Shown in pieces: positions 8,390-19,347 of a DNA stretch of 64,000 nucleotides; positions within the stretch are counted from its first letter, which is position 1, and each line of letters begins with the position of its first letter. Position numbers and translations under genes: made by a program. Source of the stretch: Zingiber officinale (Eukaryota; Streptophyta; Magnoliopsida; Zingiberales; Zingiberaceae); NCBI RefSeq assembly GCF_018446385.1, contig NC_055996.1, positions 52,870,365 through 52,934,364 of the forward strand, in the 5' to 3' direction. The notes below the pieces were generated by a model. The model was given only the letters and a program-made list of their open reading frames with translations. It had not been told where the DNA came from and did no database searches.

Positions 8390-10796
8390 TGTTGGAGTGT
8401 ATACTGAAAGCCTAAGCTTTGTAAACATTCATTATGAATAAAGAATCACATTTGGTCAAATTGTCAACATTTGTTTGTAGTTGTTCATTTAATTTATATT
8501 GTAGATAACATACTATGTGGTGTCACATGCAGAAGATGATGTTATCAGTACCTTATAAATTATAAACAGTAGCTCATGACCAAAATGGAAAGGAACAAAC
8601 CATTAGAAGGTCGTAGTGTAATTAGGTATTAGTTTATCTTGACTATATAATTACACTAGTACACTCAAAGTGTATTGAGTAGGACCATTTGAGGTCGTTT
8701 CTTTTATACTGACTTTATAAAGAAACAAAGACCTCAGTTTTATGGAAGTGTGTACTCTTAATCCTAATATAATAACAAGCATATATATTTGATATTTATT
8801 TCTTTAATTTATCAATGGGTGAGATTTAGTTCGATGAATCAATAAGCCCGATAAGTTGGGAAATAGTATCACTTATAGTGTGTGTTGTTGATTATAGAAG
8901 GAAACTGTGTCCTAGAGATACTAGGTTGATAATGTCCTCAAGAGGAGCTCATAAGGATTGTCATGTTAAACCCTGCAGGTGGACCTAGTCCGACATGACA
9001 ATAAGGTTGAGTGGTACTACTCTTGGACTTAGATATTAATTAAATGAGTTGTCAGTAACTCACTTAATTAGTGGACATTCGATATCTTAAACACAGGGAG
9101 ACTAACACACTCATAATAAGAAGGAGCCCAAAAATGTAATTTGGGATTGGTGCGGTAGTTCAATAATAGTTCTCTAGTGGAATGAATTATTATTGATAAA
9201 ATTAAGTTGTGTGTTCGGGGCGAACACGGGATGCTTAATTTTATCGGGAGACCAAAACTAATTCCTCCTCTCGGTCCCTATCGTAGCATCTTATTTATAG
9301 AGTACTATACCCACCTATACCCACCTTCTATACCCACCAATAGGGGGTCGGCCAAGCTAGCTTGGGAACCAAGCTAGGGCCGGCCTAGGTATAAATTGGG
9401 GTGGCCGACCCTAGCTTGAACCCAAGCTAGTGGGGGCCGACCAAATTAAATTAAAAAGGAATTTTAATTTTAATTTTTATTATGTGGAAGAAATAATTTA
9501 TTAAAGAGAATTAAAATTAAAATATCTCTCTTATAAAAGATCTACAAAAGATTAAAGAAAGAGATTAGATCTCTTTCCTTATTTGTAGATTGGTGAGATA
9601 TTTTATTTTCTCTTTAAAAATTATTCACATGTTGTAAAATTAAAATTATAGAAATTTTCTTTTATCAACCATGAAGAGATTTTTGAAGAGAATTTTTTTT
9701 TTTAAATTTCTGGAAACAAATTAGGAAGTTTTAATTTGTTGATTAAAACTTGTTTAAATTGTTTCCCCTTGATGTGGCCGGCCAATATAGATTAAATTGG
9801 GAAATTTTATTTTATTTTTATTAATTAAATCATGTCAAGGAAATTAAGGAAATTTTATTATAATTAAATTTCCTAATTTGCCTAGGCCAAGAAATATAAA
9901 AGAAGGGGTGAGGGTGCCTTCATGAGAGACAACCTCTATTATTCTCCCTCTCCTATTCTTTGGTGTGGCCGGCCAACATCTTCTCCCTTTCTTCCTCTTT
10001 GTGGTGGTCGAAACTCTCTATTGCTTGGAGCTCTTGTGGAGGCCGGATACTACTTGGAGAAGAAGAAGAAGAAGGAGAGAAAGCTTGCATCTCTTGGAGC
10101 TTGGTTGGTGTTTTTCTTCTTCCTTGGTGAAGCTTTATTTTTTTGTGGCCGAACCTAGCTAGGAGGAGAAGAAGGTGGTTGGTGGTTTCTCATCTCGGAA
10201 GATCGTTGCCCACACAACGTCCGAGGTTAGAAGAGGAATACGGTAGAAGATCAAGAGGTTTTTCTACAAGGTATAACAAGTAATTTTTCTTTCCGCATCA
10301 TACTAGTTATTTATGGAAATAATACCAAATACAAGAGGCTTACGTTCTAGAATTTCGAATATGTTTTTCGATGTTGTGTTCTTTTGTTTTTTCTTTTCCT
10401 TGTGATTTGATTGTTCTCTTCGGTTAACCTAAAGTTATTTTAGGAAATTAAATATTAGATTTCTATAAAAGGTTTTGTCTAGTCGGTGGTGGTTGCTCCC
10501 ATATCCAAGAAGGTCATGTGCCTCGCCACGTCAGTACTGGGAACCGATTATGGAAATTAATATTTAATGGAATTAATAACTTAAGGTGATTTGGGTCGAA
10601 CGTGTTAAGTTCCGCAGGAGATCCAAGTCAAAACCTAAAAGAACAAATAGATTAAGTTTTGGATCAAACGTGTTAAGTTCCGCAGGCGATCCAAAATTTA
10701 ATTTAAAAGAACACATGGTAGCTAGGAAAAGGTTCAGACCTTTGTATAAAATTTTTGTACAGTGGAACCTCTAGGCTTTCCGAGTAGCAACCAACA
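8390..10796 (+). repeat. CopA-1 5' LTR
   Basis: The LTR starts TGTTGGAGTGTATACTG and ends AGTAGCAACCAACA, and the same termini bound the CopA-2 LTRs. The first 900 bases hold a series of inverted repeats, for example around 9041-9075 (AAATGAGTTGTCAGTAACTC). A short GTGGGTATA-type repeat lies near 9300-9350, and GGCCGGCC/AAGCTAGCTTGG palindromes at 9350-9450. A TATA box is at 9895. Open frames at 9922-10162 lie in the transcribed LTR part and have no recognisable product. Confidence 0.9.
9895..9902 (+). promoter_or_regulatory. TATA box of CopA-1 LTR
   Basis: TATAAAAG lies 900 bases before the LTR end and is conserved in both CopA-2 LTRs (minus strand, 20243-20250 and 27672-27679). Position and conservation suggest it starts the element's transcript. 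Confidence 0.6.
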
Positions 10797-10798
10797 AT

Positions 10799-10815
10799 TG
10801 GTATCAGAGCTAGGG
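10799..10815 (+). other. Primer-binding site, initiator Met tRNA
   Basis: TGGTATCAGAGCTAGGG starts two bases after the LTR. It is the standard plant copia primer site complementary to the 3' end of tRNA-iMet. Confidence 0.85.
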
Positions 10816-11916
10816 TTTTGCCTCTGTGTATTTGGTATTAGGTTAATTATGCACATGTCATACATAATTTAGGCAGGTTAATAGTAGGATGTGCTAACTT
10901 TGTGGATGCAGGATCCAACTATTATGACTTTTAGTTATTATGTGTGTGATTGGACCCTTGGACATGTCAAGGGCATTTATATGTGTGTGCATGATTGTAT
11001 TAAAATACAGCAGGAGCTGTATTTAGTTTTATTAGGATTTTATTTTTGATCTAGATACATGTACATTCCTTTTATGGAATATAGGATCAAAAATGTTAAA
11101 TTCTATTTATGTATCGGATCGAATCTTGCAAAGCGTGGAACCTTCTAAGGACCAGAGGCGCAGCGGAACAAGGAGCAAGATGGATGCGACAGCTAGACCC
11201 AGTAGTAGTGGACAAATATGGCAGCAGCTTGGGATGACAACACACAGAGGACAACTAGAAATAAAAGCCATAATAGTTGAAAATTAGATTTTCTATTTAT
11301 TGCTTTTATATTGTGTTGTGTGTGCATGTTAGTTTACAAGTTTAGTAGGCTAGCATAGTTAAAATTCCTCATTTATAAATAACTAAGTGGGAGAGGGATT
11401 TTTAAGTAAATCCCATAGTCTCCATTACTGGTTTGTAAGTGATGCAAACAAGCTTGCGCGTTGGCTCTGAGTGCCTTCCTCCATAACGGATGAGCTTGTT
11501 TGCGGATCACTAGAACAGACTTCCATTTTTGGATGACTATAGGAAGTTAATTAAGAGCGTGTGATCTTCCCCAACGGAAGGGGCATAATCTTATTAATGG
11601 ACTTAGTGTCAAGTAATGGTATACACTTAGACACATCTAATAGTATCCTCCCCATCGGAGTCACTGCTATTATTTGTGTGACCAAATGATACCAACTATT
11701 AATTTTATTTGTCAAAAAGTTAGGTTGACAAGATAATAAAATTAATGGGTTAAAACCCTCCTTTTACAAATGTTGAATTTGTATACGTCCACACTAACGT
11801 GGCATACAAAATTCACGGTGTTATGAGGTGTTGGTTAATTTAAAATAGTATTGTTTGAGGAATCAATATTATTCTAAATTTAGAGTTCTGACCAAAAGTT
11901 ATTTGTGATTCTTAGG
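10816..11916 (+). other. CopA-1 untranslated leader, hairpin-rich
   Basis: There is no gene in these 1.1 kb. Between 11430 and 11760 several inverted repeats occur in a row: GCAAACAAGCT with AGCTTGTTTGC, CTTCCCCAACGGAAG, and ATTTGTCAA with TTGACAAGAT. The same block is kept in CopA-2 (25800-26150) and partly in CopA-3 (37785-37930). Confidence 0.6.
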
Positions 11917-14412
11917 ATGACTTTCAACCCACTGTCCATCATACTTCAACAGAATAGACTTACTGGACCTAATTACATAGATTGGAAAAGGAACCTGGAC
12001 ATTGTCCTTACTGCTGAAAGCTATAAATTTGTACTAACTGAGCAGTGCCCTGAAGCACCTACTGGTGAATCTACCCAAGAGGAGATTGAATATCATAGGA
12101 AATGGGTAAAAGCAGATGAGATGACGCGGTGTTACATTTTGGCTTCAATGTCAAATGTATTGCAACATCAGCATCAAGATTTACCAACAGCCTATGATAT
12201 TATGAACAATCTCAAGGAACTCTTTGATCATCAGGATAGGGCTTCTAGGCAAGAAGCCATGAGAAAGATAATGACAGCCACCATGCAAGAGGGTACTCCT
12301 GTGAGGGATCATATCCTAAAGATGATGGCTTATCTGAACGAGATACAGATCCTTGGAGGAGAAATTGATGGGGAAACCTAGATCGATATGATCCTCCAAA
12401 CGCTACCTAGAAGTTTTGAGCAGTTCCGCCTGAACTATAATATGAATAAGAGGATTTATTCATTAGTGGAACTACTGACAGAACTTCAAGCAGCAGAAGG
12501 ATTATTTCGTCACAATGCTCAAATTCACTATGCTGAAAATGGTTCTACTTCTAAACCGAGAGGAAAGAAGAAGAAGAAGAAACAAGCTGGTTCAGCAAAG
12601 AAAGTGAATAAATCTCAGAGTACGGGATTTAAAGCTGGAATGAAGAAGCCGAAGGGCAAGTGCTTCATCTGCAAGCAGGCAGGACATTGGAAGGTGGGTT
12701 GTCCTCGTAGGAATCAAAACAAAGGTATATCTCATGCTCTAGTTGTTGAAATATGTTTAGCGGTGTTATCTACCAGCACCTGGTGTGTAGATACGGGAGC
12801 CACTAATCATGTCTGCAATTCCCTGCAGGGGTTCCAGGAAACCCGACGACTATCTGAAGGAGAGATTACCGTCTACATGGGCAATGCTACTAAGGTGGCA
12901 GCTGTTGCAGTGGGAGACGTCTACTTATCTTTTAGTAGAAATAGAAATTTGATTTTAAGAAATTGTCTTTATGTACCCAGTTTTAGAAAGAATTTAATTT
13001 CAGTTTCTAAACTGTTTTTATATGGATATTCAGTTTCTTTTGATAACGATGTAGTCATTAAAAGAAATAAAGTGATTATCTGTTCTGGTGCATTAGTAGG
13101 CAATTTGTATACTTTAAATCCAATTTCTTCCACAAAGCAAAACATGGAAATCTATAACTCATCTTCTAATTCTAATAAGAGAAAAGAACCTTCGGAAATG
13201 AACCAAGCATATCTTTGGCATCTAAGGCTTGGTCATATTAACTTAAGTAGGATTCAGAGGCTTATAGCCGATGGACTTTTGAGTTCATTTGAGTTGGAAA
13301 ATTTTCCAACTTGTGAATCTTGCTTAGAAGGTAAAATGACCAAGAGGTCGTTCAAGGTCAAGGGGTATAGAGCCAAAGAAGTGTTAGAATTAGTTCATTC
13401 TGATTTGTGTGGTCCTATGTTTGTCCAAGCAAGAGGTGGTTTTGAATATTTTGTCTCTTTTATAGACGATTATTCAAGATACGGATACATTTACCTAATG
13501 CGCCGCAAGTCCGAGCTCTTTGATAAGTTCAAAGAATACAAGGCTGATGTGGAGAAACGACTAGCTAAAAGTATCAAGACACTACAATCTGATCGTGGTG
13601 GCGAATACCTCTTAGGAGAGTTTAGGAATTACTTATCAGAGGCCGGGATTCAATCCCAATTGTCTGCACCTGGAACACCCCAACAGAATGGTGTAGCAGA
13701 ACGAAGGAACAGGACTCTTATGGAGATTGTTAGATCGATGATGAGTTATTCAGAATTACCAAATTCGTTTTGGGGATATGCTCTGGAAACGCAGTGAATT
13801 CTGAACTTAGTACCTTCTAAATCAGTTTCTTCTACTCCCATAGAATTGTGGAATGGGCGAAAACCCAGTCTAAGACATATTCGGATTTGGGGTAGTCCAG
13901 CACATGTGCTGAAACCAGATACTGATAAGTTAGAATCTCGTACAGAAGTTCGCGTGTTTGTAGGATATCCCAAAGGAACGAAAGGTGGTTTATTTTATAG
14001 TCCTAAAGACCAGAAGGTCATTGTTAGCACCAATGCCCAGTTTTTAGAAGAAGACTATATAATGGATCACAAGCCCAGTAGTAAAGTTGTTTTAGAAGAA
14101 CTTAAAGAGGACACGTCTACTTCAGTACCAACAGTACAAGATGAAGTACCACAAGAGACTGCAACACGTGTCACACATGATACACAACCACAGACAGTGC
14201 CTCGTCATAGTGGGAGGGTTGTAAGGCAGCCTGAAAGATTCATGTTTTTGGGAGAGTCTTCGGACTTGATCCCGGGTAAACATGAACCTGATCCACGAAC
14301 ATATGACGAAGCACTCCAAGATATAGATGCAGCATCTTGGCAAAAGGCAATGAATTCTGAAATAGAGTCTATGTACTCTAATAAGGTCTGGGAGCTTGAC
14401 ACTTTAAAATAA
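11917..14412 (+). pseudogene. CopA-1 gag-pol, truncated, with two stops
   Basis: Translation starts at the ATG at 11917 (MTFNPLSIILQQNRLTGPNY). The Gag domain (UBN2-like, IDWKRNLDIVL to GLFRH) is interrupted by TAG at 12379-12381; CopA-2 has CAG there. A zinc knuckle (CFICKQAGHWKVGC), the protease site WCVDTGATNHVC, a GAG-pre-integrase domain (HLRLGHINLSRIQRL to CESCLEGK) and the integrase core follow. The integrase aspartates lie in FIDDYSRYGY and SDRGGEY, and the glutamate region is QQNGVAERRNRT. A second stop is at 13795-13797. The frame then runs to the first reverse-transcriptase residues (VWELDTLK) and ends at 14412. RT and RNase H are absent. Confidence 0.85.
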
Positions 14413-15922
14413 TTTTTGAAAAGTTATTACTTTTGAAATATTTGAAAACTAACTTGTAAAATTTCTTAAAATCGTTACTCCTCCCTTAACTAAACCTGGC
14501 TTTTATTTAAGTTCCTTACATGGTCATAACTCTTTGAAACTTGTTTGAAGATCTCAGTTTGCAATATTTTCTTACTTAATTTTATGCATTATGTCTTTCA
14601 TTTTTGATGTATGCCAAAGGGGGAGGATAGTGGATTAAGGTTAAAAAAAAAAAATTGACACTTTCAAAAATTGTACTCACTTTTAAAACACTTTTTATTG
14701 CTTTATTATATTTGTTCTAACTTTAACATAGGTTGTCACTACATCAAAAAGGGGAGATTGTTGGTGCAAGTTACACTAACAGTCTGGTTTTGATATTTGA
14801 TAAATAGGTTAAAGTTAGATTGGTTGTTTGTCTAATGTTTCTACCAAGTGTGCAGGGGTTGACTTGTCTGAAGGACCTGATACCAGGCTGAAATCTAGCT
14901 AGGTCCGTAGGGCCCGATAGCTAGTGCAAAGTTCAGATAGGTCTACAGTGCCCGATATCTGGCGGGAAGTCCGGTTGGTTCCCAGAACCTGATAACCGAT
15001 TGAAATCCAGTTGGATCTGCAAATCTGACAACTGACGGGAAAACCTAATGGGTCAGAGGTAAGTCGAGAGACTCCAGTTGGTAAGTGAAGTTAAGCAACT
15101 GGAGGAGAGATCCAGTGAGGATGTGTTCCCCGTTAAGGGAACTGTAGGTGTCGATCCAACTTAGATCCATTTGAAAAATCTAAGTTTAGATCTTGACTAG
15201 ATTCTGGTCTCAAGGAGACAGTATCTAATTACTACCCTAGCTTCTATAGTGTGCTACCTCTGTTCCACAAGGTAGATATAATTCTTATTGCTCGGACTAA
15301 CCTTTTCTTACAGGGAGAAGGATGCTGAAGAAAAGGGGTCTGGGTGCTCGGATCTGGTCTGGGTACCTTGAGTAAGCTGGCCCAGGTGGGGCCATGAGCG
15401 CTGAGGCGGTCCGGGTGCTTGGACTCGGTCCAAGCACCCGGACCCGAAATTTCATCCACAAGCTGACGTGAAGTGCGTCGGTTGCCTGAGCCACATGGTC
15501 CAAGTGCCTGGAGGGGTTCTAGGTACCTAGAGTGGACCTATATAAAAGCCTTCAACTCGGAGCTTAAATACAACAACTGCAATGATCTTCTCTGCTGTTC
15601 GGTGCTCCGAAAAGGCTCCCGCAACGTTGCTACGCTCCACTGACAACCGAACTTCATCTTTAATTAGTTTTTTTATTGTTGGTAATTCTTTTATATAGTT
15701 CTTGTACTTGTAACTTGTAACCAATTTTGAACTATTAGTGGATTTCCCAACGAAAGCACTCGACGAGTGCGGGCCTTGGAGTAGGAGTCGCCGAAGGCTC
15801 CGAACCAAGTAAAAACTTGGTCGTGTTAGCATTGCTCTTTTTTCACTGGATTTCTATTTTTAAAATCAAATTTTTGACGATCTTTATTCACCCCCCTCCT
15901 CTAGCATCTTTTTGATCCTACA
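14413..15922 (+). mobile_element. 3' end and LTR of a SIRE-like copia
   Basis: 14413-14758 is AT-rich non-coding DNA ending in a polypurine tract, AAAAAGGGGAGATTG (14746-14760). The LTR runs 14759-15922 (1164 bp), from TGTTGGTGCAAG to TTTTGATCCTACA, with a CACCCCCCTCCTCTAGC block near its end that is typical of SIRE-type LTRs. A TATA box is at 15539. The 5' portion of this element is not present here. The remaining Athila 5' LTR follows directly at 15923. The DNA contains no gene. Confidence 0.7.
15539..15548 (+). promoter_or_regulatory. TATA box of SIRE-like LTR
   Basis: TATATAAAAG lies about 380 bases before the LTR end, a usual place for the LTR core promoter. Confidence 0.5.
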
Positions 15923-16171
15923 CATGATACATTAGTAAACACCACAATAAAATCGAACTCCTAGAACATTCCCCAAACCGATATATTCAACACTTAGTCT
16001 AGTTCTCTTCTCCTTCATCTAAGTTTCTCCCTTCTTTCTAAATAGTTGACTTCCAACAATCTATAGTTTAGCTAATTCTATGTGAGCGATCGCTATTGCT
16101 TATAACCAGTCCTTGTGGTTTGATATCTTTTATTACTGACGACGTATCCGTGCACTTACGGAAACGTAACA
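15923..16171 (+). repeat. 5' LTR remnant of plus-strand Athila-like element
   Basis: This matches 33107-33355, the last 250 bases of the 3' LTR (CATGATACATTAGTAAACACC at both starts), and ends GAAACGTAACA. The first 1.26 kb of this LTR is missing, replaced by the SIRE-like LTR that ends at 15922. Confidence 0.8.
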
Positions 16172-16177
16172 AGTTTT

Positions 16178-16196
16178 TAGAGTCATTGTCGGGGAC
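16178..16196 (+). other. Degraded primer-binding site
   Basis: TTAGAGTCATTGTCGGGGA occupies the place of the tRNA-Asp-type primer site and keeps its 3' half, TTGTCGGGGA. The intact counterpart is at 6691-6707. Confidence 0.5.
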
Positions 16197-16428
16197 TGTG
16201 CTTATAACATTAGTGATAATCATTTGAGTTAGACTAAATTGTTATGTTCTTTATAGTTTAAATCATTCTTGCAAATTTTATTTTGAAGTTACATCTTGTA
16301 TTTGCTTACTTAAATTTCTATATTTTTATTTTTACATTTTGAATCTCCTGCATTCTCTTTTCACCTTTGAAATATTTAAAAACTCTATTCTCTTGTTGCA
16401 TTTGGATTGTTTGATACCCCGTTCTTGC

Positions 16429-18220
16429 ATGCGAAGAGCTAATCTTGCAGGAGAACTACTGCCATTCAACCTAGAGATAGATAGAACTTTTCAAAGGAGA
16501 AGAATCCTGCAAAGACTCTAAGCAGAACAAGAAGCATCAGAAATATACAACACCTTATGCATGTGGACTTCAGTCTAGCATCACCAGGCCACCAATTAAA
16601 GCTAATAACTTTGAGATAAAGCCAGCGGTAATCCACATGGTCCAGTAGAATCAATTTGGAGGAAGACCAAATGATGATCCAAACCATCACTTGGAATCAT
16701 TTTATGAAATCTGTAGCACGATGAAGGTGAATGGAGTTCCACCAGAAATAGTGAGACTATTAATATTTGGATTTTATTTAAGAGACAGAGCCAAGTAGTG
16801 GCTTAACTCCTTACCAGCAAATAATATAGCATCCTGGGAGCAATGTGAGCAACAATTTTTGGACAAATTCTATCCACCAAGCAAAACATCTCACATGAGG
16901 AATCTAATAACAAGCTTCAAACAGACAGACTCAGAATCATTATTTGAAGCATGAGACAGATTCAAGAGTATGCTCAGACAGTGCCTTCATCATGGCTTGA
17001 GAAGTGGTTAGTCCTACATACATTTTATAATGACATCAACTATCACACGAAGGTGTCCCTTGATTCTGCAGTGGGAGGGGCATTAATGAACAAGAGCTTA
17101 GATGAAGTCGAAGACATCATTGAAAATGTAGCCCTGAACCATTATCAGTGGGCATCTGAAAGATCTGGAGGCTCCTTTTCTGGAAATCAAATCAAGGTTC
17201 CATGAAAATTTGATGTAGATGCAGTCACACTCATATCTGCAAAGTTGGATGCTCTAACCAAAATGTTTGAGATTATAAGAAATAGCACTGCCAATGCAAT
17301 TGTGTGTGTGTGTGTGTGCGAGACTTGTAGAAGTACGGATCATGCTCAAGATACTTACTCCCTAGCGCTAATCTCTGCACAAATAAATCAACTTGAGCAA
17401 TGTGATGTAAATAGTCAGTTACAATCAGCGACAGAACAATCCATACTCCAACACTTATAACCCTCGGTGGAGGAGTTAGCCAAATTTTTCTTACCGAAAT
17501 AATCAGGACCAGGTACCATCTGCAGGAACAAAGCCAAGCTACCAACCTAGGCAACAAACTTATCAATAACAACCATCATAAGGCTATCAATTATCAAGAA
17601 TAGAGAAGATGCTTGAGGAAATTCTTGCTGAACAAAGGGAAATGAAAAGTGAGATCAAGTAATTAAAGAAAGAATGGATAACTTTGAAAAACACCAAAAG
17701 ATGCAAGATAGTCAGATCACCTAGATAGCCCAATCTTCTTCAAGACCACCAGGCACGTTCCCAAGAAAACCTTATATTAACCTAGTGGAGCATTGCAACC
17801 ATGTTAAATTAAGGAGCGAACAGACCTTGGGAGACCCCCAAGTAACTACACTGAAAGGGATTGATCTTCAAGAAGGACCCTCTCCTCCTACACCAAATTT
17901 GGTCCAGAACAAGGACAAGGAGGAGATTACCAGGAAGGTTGAAGAGACTTTTCCATTTCCACCACAAAGTCAAACAGTTCCTTTTACTCAAAGATTAGTA
18001 ATGTCCCAAAAAGATGAAGAATTCTATAGATTTTGAAAAAAAAAAAAATTAAGGAGATTTGCATTGAGGTCCCTCTTATAGATGTCCTTCACCAGATGCC
18101 AAAATTTGTAAAGTTTTTGAAGGGAATCATGTCAAACAGAAGGCAGAAAGGTAAATTCGAGACCGTAGCATTGCCAGAAAAGAGCAGTGCTCTGCTCACG
18201 GCAATCACTCACCTAAAGTT
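16429..18220 (+). pseudogene. Gag of plus-strand Athila-like element, decayed
   Basis: The start ATG at 16429 (MRRANLAGELLPFNLEIDRT) matches the minus-strand copy. Stops interrupt the frame repeatedly, for example TAG in the region before NQFGGRPNDDPNHHLE, TAG after RDRAK, and TGA after SLFEA where the other copy has Trp. The Gag domain remains readable up to HYQWASERSGG near 17170. A microsatellite (TGTG)n at 17302-17320 falls in the zinc-knuckle region, where C-E-T-C and H-x4-Y can be made out. The C-terminal part (EHCNHVKLRSEQTLGDPQ, about 17785-18036) and a poly-A stretch at 18036-18050 follow. It is clearly non-functional. Confidence 0.75.
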
Positions 18221-18229
18221 CTAGGATCC

Positions 18230-18860
18230 AGGAAGTCTTTCTATACCTTGCAAAATAAGATCTAAATTCATAGATAAGGCTTTTTGTATTTTGGGGGCAA
18301 GTGTTAGTCTCATTCCATATTCAATCTGTAATAAGCTAGGTCTCAGGAACATTAAACTTACTACTATGGCTCTGCAATTAGCTAACCATTCATGCAAGTA
18401 CCCTATGAGCATAGTGGAAGATATACTAGTAGAGGTGGGTGGATGCATCATACCCACATATTTTATTATTTTAGACATGGAAGAGGATCCTAAGATCTCA
18501 ATTATCCTAGGACAACCTTTCCTTGCAACTGTCGGAGCCATCATAGACATGAAGAACCACAAGCTATCTCTGGTTATCAGTAAGGATAGGTTAGAATTTG
18601 ATTTATTTGATTTTCCTAACTATGTCTCTTCCTTCTAAAGGAATACCAGCAAGACGAATGTCAACATAATTGAGGAATGGAACCTCTATCCTCATGGAAG
18701 GTCGTCAGAAGCAATGCATAATCCGGGAAAACTTGGAAAATTGCCCTCAACCAGCAACGAGAAGTACATTTTCCCTGCACGGGCAAGAATGAAGGAAAAA
18801 ATTAAAGCATCGACCCTAGGAGGAAAGGCAGTGCCTCCATGGGATAATTCATAATAACTG
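18230..18860 (+). pseudogene. Aspartic protease region, decayed copy
   Basis: The open part 18291-18638 keeps [17 protein letters not shown], with the leading Asp-Leu replaced by Ile-Leu (ILGAS), so the catalytic aspartate appears lost. It also keeps IILGQPFLATVGA. It aligns along its length with the minus-strand protease at 4043-4669. After the stop at 18636 the frame is recognisable to about 18860 (EEWNLYPHGR). The conserved post-pol block follows at 18889-18916. As in the other copy, no reverse transcriptase intervenes. Confidence 0.7.
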
Positions 18861-18916
18861 AGGCGGGGTCGAACTAAAGACCTAAAACAAGCACTTCTTG
18901 GGAGGAAACTCAAGGG

Positions 18917-19117
18917 CTTTTCCTTATTTAGTTTTCAATTTATTATTTTGTGTTCTTGTTTAATTTATTTGAAAATTTTATTCTTTTGAACCTTTCTTTT
19001 CAAGTTGTGCACAGCCTCCACGATGCAGCCATGATGGTTTCATGGGCGTAGAAGTGTAGGAGGAGTCAAAGATGAGAAAATCTAGTCACTACACAAGTCA
19101 AGAAATAGGTCTTGTGA
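18917..19117 (+). other. Non-coding DNA between protease and array
   Basis: This is short T-rich DNA matching the reverse of about 3830-3980. No gene is seen. Confidence 0.5.
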
Positions 19118-19347
19118 ACTCACACGGCCGTGTGGGATTAGCATAGAAGAAGTTGAAGCTAGTCATGTGACTTCACAAGGCCGTGTGAAGCCACCCGAGC
19201 AGAAGGAGATACGGGTCGTGTCAATTGACACGGTCGTGTGGATTCACACGGCCGTGTGACCCCAATTGAGAAGGAGAGGAAGGGGGCTATGTCGAACGAC
19301 ATGGCCGTGTAAAGTCGACGAAGGAGAGGCTGTGTGGACCCACACAG
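19118..19347. repeat. Palindrome array, second internal copy
   Basis: CACACGGCCGTGTG and variants begin near 19121, 19174, 19228, 19246 and 19299, mostly 52-54 bp apart. Each is preceded by a GGTCGTGT-type half-site. It corresponds to the array at 3394-3815. The CopA-2 insertion cuts it at 19348, and one more half-site (CTACACGGTCGTGCC, near 29216) lies on the far side. Confidence 0.85.
19343..19347 (+). repeat. Target-site duplication of CopA-2, left
   Basis: CACAG stands immediately before the LTR, and the same five bases follow the other LTR at 29167-29171. This shows an intact retrotransposition event into the palindrome array. Confidence 0.9.

Larger units (their letters stand above)
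8390..14412 (+). mobile_element. Ty1/copia element CopA-1, 3' truncated
   Basis: The element consists of a 2407 bp 5' LTR, a primer-binding site, a leader, and gag-pol up to the start of reverse transcriptase, where the match to copia stops at about 14412. No 3' LTR of its own follows; SIRE-like DNA takes over directly. Its LTR and coding DNA closely match the minus-strand element at 19348-29166, so both belong to one family. The finer lineage (Angela/TAR-like) is a guess from LTR size and the CNSLQGF protease motif. Confidence 0.85.

Noticed and set aside
9922-10162. Open frames in the CopA LTR (also at 19982-20267 and 27397-27696)
   Set aside because: They recur only because the LTR recurs. 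Different copies keep different frames, and no domain is seen.
10799-10815. tRNA gene at the Met-tRNA match
   Set aside because: Only the primer-binding stretch is present. No tRNA gene was recognised in the window, though none was searched for by computation.
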